The notes beneath the pieces are model-generated. The model was not told the origin of the DNA and did no database searches. It saw only the letters and a program-made list of their open reading frames with translations. A stretch of 64,000 bases of DNA from Pseudoips prasinana (taxonomy: Eukaryota; Arthropoda; Insecta; Lepidoptera; Nolidae). Made by a program: the position numbers and the translations under genes. Within the stretch, counting starts at the first letter, position 1; every line of letters starts with the position of its first letter. This document shows positions 63,515-64,000 of this stretch, piece after piece. The DNA is taken from assembly GCA_951640165.1 (NCBI GenBank), contig OX621266.1, forward strand, positions 744,001-808,000, in the 5' to 3' direction.

Positions 63515-64000
63515 TCTACTATCATTACTCTGATTGAGACATTCTGTAGATTTAGATTTTATATTAACTTTTCTATGTCCCAGAACTCATTAAATGTACA
63601 AATCTATTTTTAATACGTCACAATAATCTACCCATGAAACCATTTACACAAAAGTCGTGATTACGATAGACTCCCTCGGGAGTTCTCTTTGTGTGGATCT
63701 GATGGCTGCCTATTTTCATCAATGAGCATTCAGGCGTAGCGTTAGCTAAAGATAATTTATTATTCGTGTAGATATACACGTATATATCCCACCTTCGTTA
63801 GATAGGGTTTTGGCTAGTTAGAGTTAGTCCTCCGAATTTGATAGCCCGTGTGACGCTATAATTATAGTAGTAGACCTACTATTATCTCGGCGTCTCCATA
63901 TTTTGAGTTGAATCCCCGCACAGTACTACGTAACCCATACTTAGTTATTCAGAATCCAGGTGTGCCTTGTGTCTCAGAAATGCATTTTTGTAAAAAAAAA
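63515..64000. other. Probable 5' UTR of element B and flank
   Basis: No gene recognised. CCCTCGGGAGTTCTC near 63675 and TAGATATACACGTATATAT near 63770 are short inverted words. The window ends in A9. Confidence 0.35.

Larger units (their letters stand above)
56150..63660 (-). mobile_element. CR1/Daphne-like LINE B (nested host of several inserts)
   Basis: A long minus-strand LINE. The 3' end at left is an ATTC repeat (plus-strand GAATGAATGAATGAATG near 56156-56172) instead of poly(A). Moving right: RT C-terminus, mariner 2 (with Jockey-3), RT, linker, endonuclease, 5S SINE, endonuclease start, ORF1. A 5' UTR probably extends toward 64000. Same layout as element A but a more complete ORF1. 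It has several frame breaks, so it is dead. Confidence 0.8.

Overview
This is eukaryotic, almost certainly lepidopteran (moth or butterfly), repeat-dense DNA. Evidence: GT-AG introns inside transposon genes, A-tailed LINEs, two mariners, a 177 bp sequence of the kind called Lep1 Helitron in Lepidoptera, tRNA-derived and 5S rRNA-derived SINEs, and an AT-rich background. I found no convincing host gene. The window is a nested stack of transposable elements whose insertion order can mostly be read from target-site duplications (TSDs).

Left third (1-20800). After a fragment of a CR1-superfamily ORF1 (minus strand) comes a P-element/THAP9-like transposase gene cut into pieces. Its first part (692-1199) is interrupted by a PIF/Harbinger transposon (1200-17871, 3 bp TSD AGA), resumes at 17875-18321, and ends at 19750-20261 after an intron. 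The three pieces add up to one frame. Inside Harbinger-1 sit a scrambled gypsy-type LTR derivative (1287-2159) and two head-to-tail Jockey-clade LINEs that share one insertion site: Jockey-1 (2344-8210, both ORFs open, UAAUG overlap) and Jockey-2 (8223-13811, internally deleted and itself carrying a TIR-like insert that holds a MITE). Harbinger-1 keeps a six-exon Myb/SANT-like gene (+) and a broken DDE transposase gene (-).

Middle (20800-38600). A pair of facing P-type 3' ends (20627-20796 and 25005-25175) brackets 4.2 kb of AT-rich DNA with a hAT-type MITE and a perfect 29 bp hairpin. Next comes an inverted, truncated Harbinger-2 (25176-29219) whose Myb/SANT-like gene is open through all six exons. 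A foldback element and a degenerate TCGAGGTA array follow. A 5'-truncated I-type LINE with RNase H (I-1) is then split by a CR1/Daphne-like LINE with an SGNH-esterase-like ORF1 (element A, minus strand).

Right third (38600-64000). A full-length but frameshifted I-type LINE (I-2, 38623-46180, 13 bp TSD) is interrupted by a tRNA-derived SINE and by an antisense 5'-truncated copy (I-3). Then come a 2.4 kb TIR transposon of unassigned superfamily (46600-49035, TSD AATT), an intact mariner (49235-50529), a minus-strand 5S-derived SINE, a solitary Harbinger transposase N-terminus, a CR1-like RT fragment, and a second Daphne-like LINE (element B, about 56150 to the window end, minus strand). Element B carries two 5S-derived SINEs and a second intact-ORF mariner, which in turn holds a 5'-truncated Jockey-3.

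The genes do not form a host pathway; each set serves, or once served, its own transposon. The best candidates for live protein-coding capacity are Jockey-1 ORF1 and ORF2, the two mariner transposases and the Harbinger-2 Myb/SANT-like gene.
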